Shown: piece after piece, positions 56,342 through 64,000 of the stretch | Layout of the letters: every line of letters starts with the position of its first letter | Numbering within the stretch: the stretch's first letter is position 1 | The notes under the pieces: model-generated | Database searches by the model: none | What the model saw: only the letters and a program-made list of their open reading frames with translations | Told to the model about the DNA's origin: nothing | Program-made: the position numbers and the translations under genes | DNA from: Enterovibrio norvegicus DSM 15893 | Lineage (GTDB): Bacteria > Pseudomonadota > Gammaproteobacteria > Enterobacterales > Vibrionaceae | Direction: 5' to 3' | Length of the DNA stretch: 64,000 nt | NCBI RefSeq assembly: GCF_900115495.1 | Contig: NZ_FOWR01000008.1 | Span: 1-64,000, forward strand

Positions 56342-58315
56342 ATGAAGTTGTCCGTCGTACAAAGAACGATAGCGGGCTTTGCCTTAATGTTTGTGTTGAT
56401 TGCATTGCTAAGCAGTGTCAGTTTATTCAACGCAAATACCCTTCAAAGCAAAGTTGAGCAAATCACCGACCAAACCACGCCAATGGTTGTCACCTCTGGC
56501 AACCTTATTACCCAGTTGATGCACACGAACCTTCTCGTGAGCACATTCCAAGATAACCCAGCCATTGCTGCAAACATTGATGAGCGATTCGACCGCCAGA
56601 AGCAACGCTTCTTCGACACGCTGAACAATGCACAGCTCAATGCGAACCTTAATGAGGAACGCCAGCAGATCCGCCAGATTTCTTCGGCGTCGTCGCGCTA
56701 CTTCGAACAGGCTTCCGTCCTGATTGATTTGCAAAAACAATCCGACCGTTTGGTAGAAGAACGCGAAACGCTTGATCTTAAGTTCTTGCGTCTTGAAGAT
56801 ACCTACCAATGGGCGGCAAACCTTTTGCTGCAGAAAGCGTCAGTAAAGCGCTCATTGCATAATCGCGCAGAGTTGATCACCAGCGGTATCGCGCGAGACT
56901 TGAAACTGGTTCGCCGTGCCGATCAAAGCACCGATCTGGTTGCGCTTCGCAAAGCCCTGTCTAAAGACATCGAAATCGCATTTAAACGTCTAGAGCTCAT
57001 CTCTGTTGAAGACGATGTGAAAGCACGCTATGCACGCAATTTGAAGAAAGTTGAAGTACTCACTTTGGATAAAAATGGCTTGCTGGATGTCCTTGCACAA
57101 CAACAATCCGTGAACAGTCAACTGCAGTTCGAACGTGAGAAAACAACAGAACAAACAGACAACATTCAATCATTGTTAGAAGACCACGCCAAATACGCCC
57201 AACAACTTGCTGCAACAAGTCGTGTTGATGCTGAAAATGCCGTTCGTGAGGCGCTTTTCTACATCATTGTGATGACCTCTATCGCCGCAGTGATCAGCCT
57301 CGTGGTTGGTTTTAGTATCACGCGTAGCATCCAGAAGCCATTGGCAGTGATCACTAATGTGCTTGAGAAAATGACCAGCGGCGATATGCGTACCCGCGCT
57401 AACTATGTTGCGAACGATGAATTTGGCGACCTCAGCCGCTCAATCGACATGCTGGCAGACACCATGTCACAAACCCTCTCGAAATTCGGTGATGGTGCTT
57501 CTCATCTGCTCGACGAAGCCAGCCGTGCCGCATCGGTGAGTGACAGCGCGATGTCTCGCGTAGAAGACCAAAAATCGCGCACCGATCAGGTTGCAGCTGC
57601 GATTTCTGAAATGGAAGTCAGCGCGAAAGAAATAGCCCGTTCAACAGAGCTTACCGTGGTGGAAGTGGAAAACACCAACCAAGCTGCCAACAGCGGCCGT
57701 TCGCAGGTTTCTCGCAACCGCACGCTCACCGAGCAGCTTTCCAGCAATATCAGTGAAGCGGTATCGAACACCCAGCAGTTGAACCATTACTCCAGTAACA
57801 TTGGTTCAATTCTGCACGTGATCCAGGAAATCGCGGAGCAAACCAACTTGCTTGCCCTGAACGCAGCGATTGAAGCGGCACGTGCAGGCTCACATGGTCG
57901 AGGTTTCGCCGTGGTTGCTGATGAAGTGCGTGCCCTCGCGAACCGCACGCAGAGCTCGACAGAAGAAATTCAGCAGATGATCAATAACCTGCAAGGGAAC
58001 GCATCGCGCATGGCAGAAACCATGAACGTGAGCCAGAAACAGATGGAAGAGTGTTTAACGCAAACCCGCCTGACAGATGAAACCTTGCAAGACATCGTGT
58101 CACGCATGGAAGCCATTCAAGAAATGGCAGTACATGTTGCACAAGCGACGGAAGAACAAATCAAGGTCAGTATCGACGTGGCTGAACACATCAACGGCAT
58201 TGCGCACGTTGCGTATGAAGCGGAGAAAGAAGCGCGTGCTTCAGCGGCGAGCAGCGAATCTCTGGCTGACTTGGCGCAAGACCAGCAAAACCTGATTGCC
58301 AACTTCCGCGTGTGA
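56342..58315 (+). CDS. Methyl-accepting chemotaxis protein
   Basis: This 657-aa transmembrane chemoreceptor has TM1 at about 8-30, a helical periplasmic sensor of about 270 residues (size like HBM-type four-helix bundles), TM2 near 303-325 ([19 protein letters not shown]), a HAMP domain, and a cytoplasmic signalling domain. The hairpin tip [21 protein letters not shown] is intact, so it should couple to CheA/CheW. There is no C-terminal CheR/CheB pentapeptide. A solute-binding protein gene follows 10 bp after its stop. Confidence 0.93.
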   Translation: MKLSVVQRTIAGFALMFVLIALLSSVSLFNANTLQSKVEQITDQTTPMVVTSGNLITQLMHTNLLVSTFQDNPAIAANIDERFDRQKQRFFDTLNNAQLNANLNEERQQIRQISSASSRYFEQASVLIDLQKQSDRLVEERETLDLKFLRLEDTYQWAANLLLQKASVKRSLHNRAELITSGIARDLKLVRRADQSTDLVALRKALSKDIEIAFKRLELISVEDDVKARYARNLKKVEVLTLDKNGLLDVLAQQQSVNSQLQFEREKTTEQTDNIQSLLEDHAKYAQQLAATSRVDAENAVREALFYIIVMTSIAAVISLVVGFSITRSIQKPLAVITNVLEKMTSGDMRTRANYVANDEFGDLSRSIDMLADTMSQTLSKFGDGASHLLDEASRAASVSDSAMSRVEDQKSRTDQVAAAISEMEVSAKEIARSTELTVVEVENTNQAANSGRSQVSRNRTLTEQLSSNISEAVSNTQQLNHYSSNIGSILHVIQEIAEQTNLLALNAAIEAARAGSHGRGFAVVADEVRALANRTQSSTEEIQQMINNLQGNASRMAETMNVSQKQMEECLTQTRLTDETLQDIVSRMEAIQEMAVHVAQATEEQIKVSIDVAEHINGIAHVAYEAEKEARASAASSESLADLAQDQQNLIANFRV

Positions 58316-58325
58316 GGACATGAAC

Positions 58326-59630
58326 ATGAAAAAATCGATACTTATGCCATTCGCGGCGGCAATGCTAGCCACTTCTGCTTTCGCTAGCGCACAAACCACG
58401 CTCGTGATTGATTCATGGCGTAGCGACGACGCGGTTTGGAATGAGAAAATCATTCCCGCGTTCAACAAGCATTACCCAAACATCAAAGTGGAATACCGCT
58501 CTCCGCCAGATTTAGATGCGTCTAAATGGAACAGCGACATGGAAGCCCGCTTTAAGAGCCAAACCGCCGGCGATTTGATTGCGTGCCGTCCGTTTGATGG
58601 GTCATTAGCGCTATTCAAACGTGGCATCTTTAAAGAAGTCACCGAAATGGAAGGCATGGAAAACTTCCCAAGCTTTGCGCAAGCACCTTGGCAAACCGAC
58701 TCAGGCGCACAAACGTTCTGTTTGCCGATGGCGTCCGTGATCCATGGCTTTTTCTACAACAAAGATATCTTCAAAGAACTGGGCGTGAATGAGCCGGTGA
58801 CAAATGCAGATTTCTATTGGGTGCTAGAAAAAGCCAAGCGCAGCGGTTACCTGCCCCTCGCCATGGGCACCAAAGACAAGTGGGAAGCGGCCACCATGGG
58901 CTTTCAAAACATAGGCCCAACCTATTGGAAAGGCGAAGATGGCCGTGGCGCTCTGCTTAACGGCGAAGAGCGCATGGACAGCAAACCTTACCGCGACACA
59001 TTCCGCCAATTGGAAAAGTGGGCAAAGTACATGGGTGACGATTTCGACCAGCGCGGCTATAACGATGCCATCAGTCTTTTTGCAAATGGTAAAGCTGCGG
59101 TCTATCCCGCAGGATCATGGGACATCATGAGTTTCAACGGCAAGGTGAACATGGGGGTTTTCCCACCACCGGTCGAGAAAAAGGGGGACGCTTGTTATTT
59201 CAGTGACCATACCGATCTCGGCATGGGCATCAATGCCAATTCAAAGCACCCAGAAGCAGCAGAAGCCTTTCTGAAATGGATGACGACCGCAGAATTTGCA
59301 GAGTTGTTGACCAACGAGATCTCCGGTTTCTTCTCACTCTCAAACCATTTCTTTGACGTGAAAAACCCTATCGCGCAGGAAATGATGTCATGGCGTGATA
59401 AATGCGACTCCACCATTCGCTCTACTGCACAAGTGCTAACCCGCGGCAAGCCAGACCTTGAAATGGAAGTATGGGATACCACCACGTCCGTGATGGGTGG
59501 TTCCATGACACCCACACAAGCCGTGAACCAACTACAAAGTGGTTTAGAAAGCTGGTACCAGCCTCAAAAAGACAGCAAGAAATCTGCATCAAGCAGTGCC
59601 TTGTGCAATTGCTCACCCTTGATGCAATAA
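58326..59630 (+). CDS. Periplasmic solute-binding protein, ABC family 1, without transporter genes
   Basis: The ATG at 58326, seven bases after GAGGA, gives 434 aa with a Sec signal MKKSILMPFAAAMLATSAFA. An upstream in-frame ATG at 58320 lies too near the site. The mature part matches extracellular solute-binding protein family 1, carbohydrate-type (TLVIDSWRSDDAVWNEKIIPAFNKHYP-like opening, by position 22-48, and an FANGKAAVYPAGSWD motif typical of sugar binders). No permease or ATPase follows; a terminator does. With the chemoreceptor directly upstream, it probably presents a ligand to that receptor. The C-terminus is unusual, with two cysteines (CNCSPLMQ). Confidence 0.88.
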   Translation: MKKSILMPFAAAMLATSAFASAQTTLVIDSWRSDDAVWNEKIIPAFNKHYPNIKVEYRSPPDLDASKWNSDMEARFKSQTAGDLIACRPFDGSLALFKRGIFKEVTEMEGMENFPSFAQAPWQTDSGAQTFCLPMASVIHGFFYNKDIFKELGVNEPVTNADFYWVLEKAKRSGYLPLAMGTKDKWEAATMGFQNIGPTYWKGEDGRGALLNGEERMDSKPYRDTFRQLEKWAKYMGDDFDQRGYNDAISLFANGKAAVYPAGSWDIMSFNGKVNMGVFPPPVEKKGDACYFSDHTDLGMGINANSKHPEAAEAFLKWMTTAEFAELLTNEISGFFSLSNHFFDVKNPIAQEMMSWRDKCDSTIRSTAQVLTRGKPDLEMEVWDTTTSVMGGSMTPTQAVNQLQSGLESWYQPQKDSKKSASSSALCNCSPLMQ

Positions 59631-59982
59631 CACATTAGCCTTTACCCAAAAAACGTCTAAGCCCGGCTCTCACGCCGGGCTTTCTTTTTTGCCAAGCATC
59701 GATACACATTCAACACCCATCAAGCGCACCGAACATCAAAAAGTGCGCGTTGAGATTCACCTACAACTTCCACCGCAAATTGTTACGTTTTGCCTCTTTC
59801 CCACAACAGATGACGCACGAAAATCCCCCTCCATTCACACCTTAATAACCACTAATTCCATATGGGAATATGATAGTTAGTTTTCATCTAGTCACTGCAT
59901 ACAAGTGTTGATCTCATTCACGTTTCGCTTTTCACAACGCCCTATAATCGCCGCGAATTCCCTCCTTACTCGATGAAGAAGT
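59631..59982. other. Intergenic region before the DUF3100 operon
   Basis: This 352-bp gap contains the terminator at 59661-59690 and, near 59860, TTCCATATGGGAA, a small palindrome that could be an operator for the downstream operon. No gene is supported. Confidence 0.5.
59661..59690 (+). terminator. Terminator of the chemoreceptor/binding-protein pair
   Basis: GCCCGGC and GCCGGGC pair around TCTCAC and are followed by a T-rich run TTTCTTTTTT. Confidence 0.9.
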
Positions 59983-60807
59983 ATGAACACAGAAGAAAAC
60001 AAAGCAGGCCAAGCGCGCGTCGTCATCACGAGCGTACTTGCCGTTGCTGCACTGATTTTTGTTTCTCAGGCCCTGATCGGCACCCAAAAAATTGATCTTG
60101 GCTTCGCGACCATCTCTATCCTTCCAATGTTATTCGCGGTGATGTTCGGTATGGCACTTTCTGTCAACTGGACCAAGTCAAAAATCAAAGTATGGGGCAA
60201 AACCTTCACAGAAAAAGAAGAAGGTTTCTGCGGCAAGATGGTGGGCTACTGCCTACTTGTTCTGGGCACCCAATATGCGGGCATGATCATTCCTAACCTA
60301 GAAATGATTATCGACGCCGGTATTCCGCTTCTTTTCCAAGAGTTGGGTAACCTGCTTCCAATTTTGATTGCCGTTCCGCTGGCAGTGAAATTCCAATTCG
60401 GTCGTAAAGCCATCGGCGCATGTTCTTCTATCAGCCGTGAACCTTCCATTGCGGTTATCCAAGGTAAATTCGGTACGGGTAGCCCTGAGTATGTTGGCGT
60501 GCTGGCGATTTACCTGTGTGGTTCTGTTATCGGTACCTTGTGGTTCAGCGTACTGGGCAGTATCGCGCCGTTGACGGGCCTTCACCCATTGGCACTGGCT
60601 GCCGGTTCTGGCGTGGGCAGTGGTTCAATGCTAAGTGCGGCATCAGGCGCACTGGTATCCGGTCTTGAGCCAGAAATGGCAAAACAGGTACTGAGCATTG
60701 CAGCGGCATCCAACCTGCTTTCATCTGTACTTGGCGCATTGTCACTGACCTTCCTAGGTCTGCCACTTGCTGAACTCACTTACAAACTGTGCAACAAAGG
60801 TAAATAA
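59983..60807 (+). CDS. DUF3100 membrane protein
   Basis: This 274-aa inner-membrane protein has about seven hydrophobic segments and conserved internal motifs such as EPSIAVIQGKFGTGSPEYVG and AAGSGVGSGSMLSAASGAL. It matches DUF3100, a membrane family often found beside peptidase or amidohydrolase genes. Transport is likely but unproven. It is the first gene of a tight operon with the small membrane protein and the M20 enzyme. Confidence 0.85.
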   Translation: MNTEENKAGQARVVITSVLAVAALIFVSQALIGTQKIDLGFATISILPMLFAVMFGMALSVNWTKSKIKVWGKTFTEKEEGFCGKMVGYCLLVLGTQYAGMIIPNLEMIIDAGIPLLFQELGNLLPILIAVPLAVKFQFGRKAIGACSSISREPSIAVIQGKFGTGSPEYVGVLAIYLCGSVIGTLWFSVLGSIAPLTGLHPLALAAGSGVGSGSMLSAASGALVSGLEPEMAKQVLSIAAASNLLSSVLGALSLTFLGLPLAELTYKLCNKGK

Positions 60808-60810
60808 GCC

Positions 60811-61260
60811 ATGAAAGCCATTCTTACGGATATGAAGCTGGTCTCGCTTGCGATTGTACTGGCAGGTTTCACCCAATTTTTGACCAATGGCACCGCGCCG
60901 CTGGAGATGGTCGACAGCTTTATCGCAATGTCGGTTATCGTTTTCTTGTCACTGGTTGCGAAGAAGTTCCTTCCGTCTTCTCTGCCAACCTTTGCGTACG
61001 CGACCATCATCGGTATTTTGATTTGTCTGCCTGAAACAGCGGTTCGCACCTACTTCCTAGACTCTGTGGGTAAAATCCAGTTCTTATCCGTGTGTGTACC
61101 ATTGCTCGCATTCGCAGGTTTGTCTGTGGGCGGCCAAATGGAAGAACTGAAGAAGATGTCTTGGAAAGTGATTGTCATCTTCCTGATTGTGGCAACAAGC
61201 TGTTTCTTCGGCGCGTCCATGATTGCGCAAATCGGTTTCCAAATGAAAGGGATTATCTAA
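60811..61260 (+). CDS. Small membrane protein, partner of the DUF3100 protein
   Basis: The 149-aa protein has four to five hydrophobic segments, including KLVSLAIVLAGFTQFL and FAYATIIGILICLPETAV. It starts 3 bp after the DUF3100 gene, and its stop codon directly precedes the ATG of the M20 gene. Size, spacing and membrane nature suggest it forms a two-component transporter with the DUF3100 protein. I do not recognise a named family. Confidence 0.8.
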   Translation: MKAILTDMKLVSLAIVLAGFTQFLTNGTAPLEMVDSFIAMSVIVFLSLVAKKFLPSSLPTFAYATIIGILICLPETAVRTYFLDSVGKIQFLSVCVPLLAFAGLSVGGQMEELKKMSWKVIVIFLIVATSCFFGASMIAQIGFQMKGII

Positions 61261-62448
61261 ATGTCTGACAAATACAGCCGCTTCAACCTAGACGGCAAAC
61301 TGCTGGCGATGCACCAATTCAGCATCAAAACACGCCGTGATTTACACCAGATCCCAGAAGCATCGGGCGTAGAACTGAAAACCACGGCCTACTGTCAGGC
61401 ATTGATGACTGAGATGGGTTACACCCTGACGACCTACGAGGGTTACACCGGTTTTATTGCTGATCTCACCATCAACGACAGTTGGGATCGCGTGGCGTTC
61501 CGTGCGGACATGGACGCACTGGAAATGGAAGACATGACAGAGAACGACTACCGCTCTCAACACGCGGGGTGTTCACACAACTGCGGTCATGACACCCACA
61601 TGGCAATCATGCTGACCACGGCAAAATACTTGGCTGAAAACCAAGGCGAACTGAAACACAACGTGCGTTTCGCATTCCAAATGGCCGAAGAAGACATGCG
61701 CGTACCTGGTGCCAATAAAATGGTTGAGCTGGGTTGTATGGAAGGTGTGGCAGAAGTGTATGCACTGCATAACGACGCGGCGCTGGAATACGGCATGGTG
61801 AAGATCAACAACGGCATCATGTCGTCTTACGGTTCAGCATGGACGCTTGACGTGCACGGTGTTTCAGCGCACGGCTCTACGCCACAGAAAGGCCTCGATG
61901 CGATTCGCGAAGCCAGCCGTATCATCATGGACATGGACTACGTTGTTGCTAAACGCACCAACCCATTCAGCCCAGCGGTGTTTGGCTGTGGCATGTTCAA
62001 TGGCGGCACCATTCCAAACGCGATCCCTGATTATGTGCAGGCGCGCGGTACCATTCGTGCGATGGACGCAGAAACGGATCAGATCCTGAAAGACAGCTTC
62101 AGCATGTTCGTGAAGGAAAGTGAAATCCGTGGCTTCAAGACCACCATGGAATGCGAAGGTTACCCTGCGGTCATCAACCACCCAGACGCGTACCAACGCG
62201 TGGTAGATGCAGCACGTGAAACCGTGCCAGCCGATCGCCTCGATCCAAACGGTAACCCAATGACGGGTTCTGAGGATTTCAGCTTGATGGTGAACGCGGC
62301 ACAAAACAAAAAGGGCGCGATGTTCTTCCTTGGTAGTGGCAACAAAGAGGCGGACATTTGTAACTACCTGCACTCAAGTCCTTACTACGTGGATGACGAC
62401 TTCCTGCTGATCGGCGCACAGATCTTCATTCGTATCGCTTGCCACTGA
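61261..62448 (+). CDS. M20 family amidohydrolase/peptidase
   Basis: This 395-aa zinc amidohydrolase is of the M20D type (relatives hydrolyse N-acyl or aminobenzoyl amino acids). Metal-site residues are visible in RADMDALEM, GCSHNCGHDTHMAIML and MAEEDMRVPGANKM (the catalytic EE), and a lid domain follows (HGVSAHGSTPQKGLDAI). It starts immediately after the stop of the preceding membrane gene with AAGGGA as ribosome site, so the three genes are one operon. It probably hydrolyses an imported amide. Confidence 0.88.
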   Translation: MSDKYSRFNLDGKLLAMHQFSIKTRRDLHQIPEASGVELKTTAYCQALMTEMGYTLTTYEGYTGFIADLTINDSWDRVAFRADMDALEMEDMTENDYRSQHAGCSHNCGHDTHMAIMLTTAKYLAENQGELKHNVRFAFQMAEEDMRVPGANKMVELGCMEGVAEVYALHNDAALEYGMVKINNGIMSSYGSAWTLDVHGVSAHGSTPQKGLDAIREASRIIMDMDYVVAKRTNPFSPAVFGCGMFNGGTIPNAIPDYVQARGTIRAMDAETDQILKDSFSMFVKESEIRGFKTTMECEGYPAVINHPDAYQRVVDAARETVPADRLDPNGNPMTGSEDFSLMVNAAQNKKGAMFFLGSGNKEADICNYLHSSPYYVDDDFLLIGAQIFIRIACH

Positions 62449-62464
62449 AGATTGTTTCCCTAAA

Positions 62465-62508
62465 AAACCAAACAACCTGAAGAGGCTGGATTCAGCAAGT
62501 TTGGGTAT
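62465..62508. repeat. Intergenic palindrome, TATACCCAA family
   Basis: ACCAAACAACCTGAA pairs imperfectly with TTCAGCAAGTTTGGGT, and the right end reads TTTGGGTATA, as in the elements at 7218 and 11868. It lies just before the terminator that ends the M20 operon. Confidence 0.55.
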
Positions 62509-62515
62509 AAACACC

Positions 62516-62547
62516 AAAGGCCAGACGCTTTTCGCTCTGGCCTTTTC
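62516..62547 (+). terminator. Terminator of the DUF3100-M20 operon
   Basis: AAAGGCCAGA and TCTGGCCTTT pair around CGCTTTTCGC with a T run after them. Confidence 0.9.
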
Positions 62548-62708
62548 CTATTCTCAACAATTTCTTATACCTGAAGACATGGGAATCTGGACAATCCATC
62601 GTCTTTTCTTGTTTGTATCACTTTTGAGCTAGGCTCTAAATGGACGAACACAGTCTGATATTAAATAATCCGCCACCAAAACATATTTAAGTAAATTAGG
62701 GAAAAAGG

Positions 62709-64000
62709 ATGACCTACTTCAGACATAAGAAAGGTGTATTTAAGCGCCAGAAGGGTTTTGCCCGCCGACGTGTGGCCTTCGTCATGCTTTTGGTCTCCGC
62801 ACTTCTTATTACCGCCATTGCCGCCAGCACTGCGCTGCGCGCTTCTCCACCCACTTCAGCAGCAGTGACACCCTTGAATGTGCCGACACTCATTGACAGC
62901 AGAACGCAAAATGGCCCGATAGTCATCGATATTAAAGAAGGCGAGCACGCGTTTTACCCTGGGGTTAAGAGTAAAACCAGTGGCTACAATGGTGGATATC
63001 TCGGCCCAACAATAAAAATGTACAAAGGCGAAAGCACAGATATTTCATTCACCAACCATCTTGATGAACCAACGAACATTCACGGTCATGGCTTACACGT
63101 TGTAGGAAAAATTGATGGCGGGCCTCAAAACAAAATCCTACCCGGAGAAACATGGAACGTGACCATTCCGGTCTCGCAACAGGCATCGACCAACTGGTAC
63201 CACCCTCACCTTAAAGGCTCCACTGCCAAGCAGGTTCATTCTGGACTGGCGGGTTTTTATCTGATTGAAGATGGTCATTCATTGTCTTTAGGTTTGCCAA
63301 ACACCTATGGCATTGATGATATTCCATTGGTGATTCAGGACAGAAACTTTGTTGATGGAAAAATGACGCCATACCCCGCTGGTAACATGCCGGAAGACTT
63401 AAGAGAAGATACGCTTGTGGTCAATGGCACCATCAACCCCTATACGATGGTACCCAAATCTTTTGTCAGATTACGCTTACTCAACGGCTCCAACGCCCGC
63501 TCATATGAGTTCTATCTCGAAGGCGAACAACCTTTCTATAAAATAGCGACGGAAGGCGGATTACTCCCGTCGCCAGTGGAGATAACAACGCTGAAAATGG
63601 CGCCAGGAGAACGTAATGACATCGTCGTTGACATGTCAGTCATCGAAAACCAAAAGGTGTTAGCAAGGTTCCTGCCGATGAGCTACAACGGGTTCAACGC
63701 TGCTCTCATTCCATTCTCTGAAAGCCAACCTGTTCTTGAGCTAAGGGCTGATGGCTCTCTTGAAGCACTTGCATCCGAGCTGCCTACACAACTCAATACC
63801 ATCACACCTTATCTTGAAAAGGATGTTGAGGTTGAACGCGTTTTTGAGCTGGATGACATGTCGATTAATGGTCAACAAATGAACATGAAGGTCATTAATC
63901 ATGAATCCAAACTAGGGCAACTGGAAAAATGGACCATTGATTCAGGCAGACACCCCTTCCACATGCATGGCACGTCTTTTCTGATTCTGTCGATGAATGG
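62709..64000 (+). CDS. CueO-like multicopper oxidase (C-terminus beyond window)
   Basis: 430 codons of an exported multicopper oxidase are present; the end is cut at 64000. The N-terminus is Arg-rich (FARRR) before a hydrophobic segment, so Tat export is possible but the motif is not canonical. Copper ligands are visible as HGHG (about 125-128), WYHPH (about 164-167) and HPFHMHG near residue 419. The order and text match E. coli CueO (GIDDIPLVIQDRNF, HPFHMHGTSFLILSMNG), but the Met-rich insert of CueO is not there. It is probably a copper-resistance oxidase in the periplasm. The usual C-terminal HCH copper motif would lie outside the window. Confidence 0.88.
   Translation, partial: MTYFRHKKGVFKRQKGFARRRVAFVMLLVSALLITAIAASTALRASPPTSAAVTPLNVPTLIDSRTQNGPIVIDIKEGEHAFYPGVKSKTSGYNGGYLGPTIKMYKGESTDISFTNHLDEPTNIHGHGLHVVGKIDGGPQNKILPGETWNVTIPVSQQASTNWYHPHLKGSTAKQVHSGLAGFYLIEDGHSLSLGLPNTYGIDDIPLVIQDRNFVDGKMTPYPAGNMPEDLREDTLVVNGTINPYTMVPKSFVRLRLLNGSNARSYEFYLEGEQPFYKIATEGGLLPSPVEITTLKMAPGERNDIVVDMSVIENQKVLARFLPMSYNGFNAALIPFSESQPVLELRADGSLEALASELPTQLNTITPYLEKDVEVERVFELDDMSINGQQMNMKVINHESKLGQLEKWTIDSGRHPFHMHGTSFLILSMN

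Noticed and set aside
59689..59880. Short plus-strand frame after the binding-protein gene
   Set aside because: It begins inside the terminator, has no ribosome site and has unremarkable composition.

Overview
This window is bacterial chromosome from a gammaproteobacterium of the Vibrionaceae. The evidence is the syntenic core blocks (ycjX-ycjF-tyrR next to pspFABC and sapABCDF; aroA-cmk-rpsA-ihfB-lapA-lapB-pyrF; gyrA-ubiG-phosphatase-nrdA-nrdB-yfaE), the protein sequences themselves, and short intergenic palindromes with TATACCCAA ends. The acid-resistance set gadB-gadC-glsA and the moderate GC content suggest Grimontia, Enterovibrio or Photobacterium rather than a typical Vibrio; that placement is inference.

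Layout. 1-2290 is an accessory edge. It holds the 5' part of a repeat-rich surface lipoprotein gene on the minus strand, about 700 bp of very AT-rich DNA, two abutting decayed insertion-sequence fragments (ISAs1 and IS3 families), a structured element carrying a second copy of a tRNA 3' end, and an intact tRNA-Ser(UGA). 2392-9007 carries galK-galM, a HopJ-family gene, an HD hydrolase with rimJ, ogt, and tyrR. 9415-19887 carries ycjX-ycjF, the phage-shock operon pspABC with its activator pspF, and the sapABCDF transporter. 20026-36834 is nearly all minus strand: an M16 peptidase lipoprotein, pyrF, lapB, lapA, ihfB, rpsA, cmk, aroA, a pentapeptide-repeat ion channel, a xanthine/uracil-type permease under a PurR-like box, serC and gyrA. 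37202-43140 is plus strand: a 33-aa small ORF, ubiG, a HAD phosphatase, and the aerobic ribonucleotide reductase operon nrdA-nrdB-yfaE behind NrdR-like boxes. 43907-47924 is the glutamate decarboxylase/antiporter/glutaminase operon. 48047-64000 is mixed: a CinA-like protein lacking its deamidase serine, tyrP with TyrR boxes, a DUF3943 protein, a TauE-type exporter, a methyltransferase, cysB, an unrecognised membrane-anchored protein, a chemoreceptor gene followed directly by an orphan solute-binding protein, a three-gene operon (DUF3100 membrane protein, small membrane protein, M20 amidohydrolase), and a CueO-like multicopper oxidase cut by the window end.

Links inside the window. TyrR (7469-9007) probably controls tyrP (49549), which has three TyrR-box-like sites. 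PspF sits opposite a sigma-54 promoter for pspABC. glsA makes glutamate and ammonia from glutamine and can feed gadB/gadC. Intergenic DNA is rich in short tandem repeats (7, 13, 15 and 19 bp units) and palindromes.

The items most worth a second look are the chemoreceptor/binding-protein pair, the DUF3100-M20 operon, the pentapeptide-repeat potassium-type channel with a Cys/His cluster, the structured tRNA-linked element, the heptanucleotide arrays, and the 33-aa ORF.
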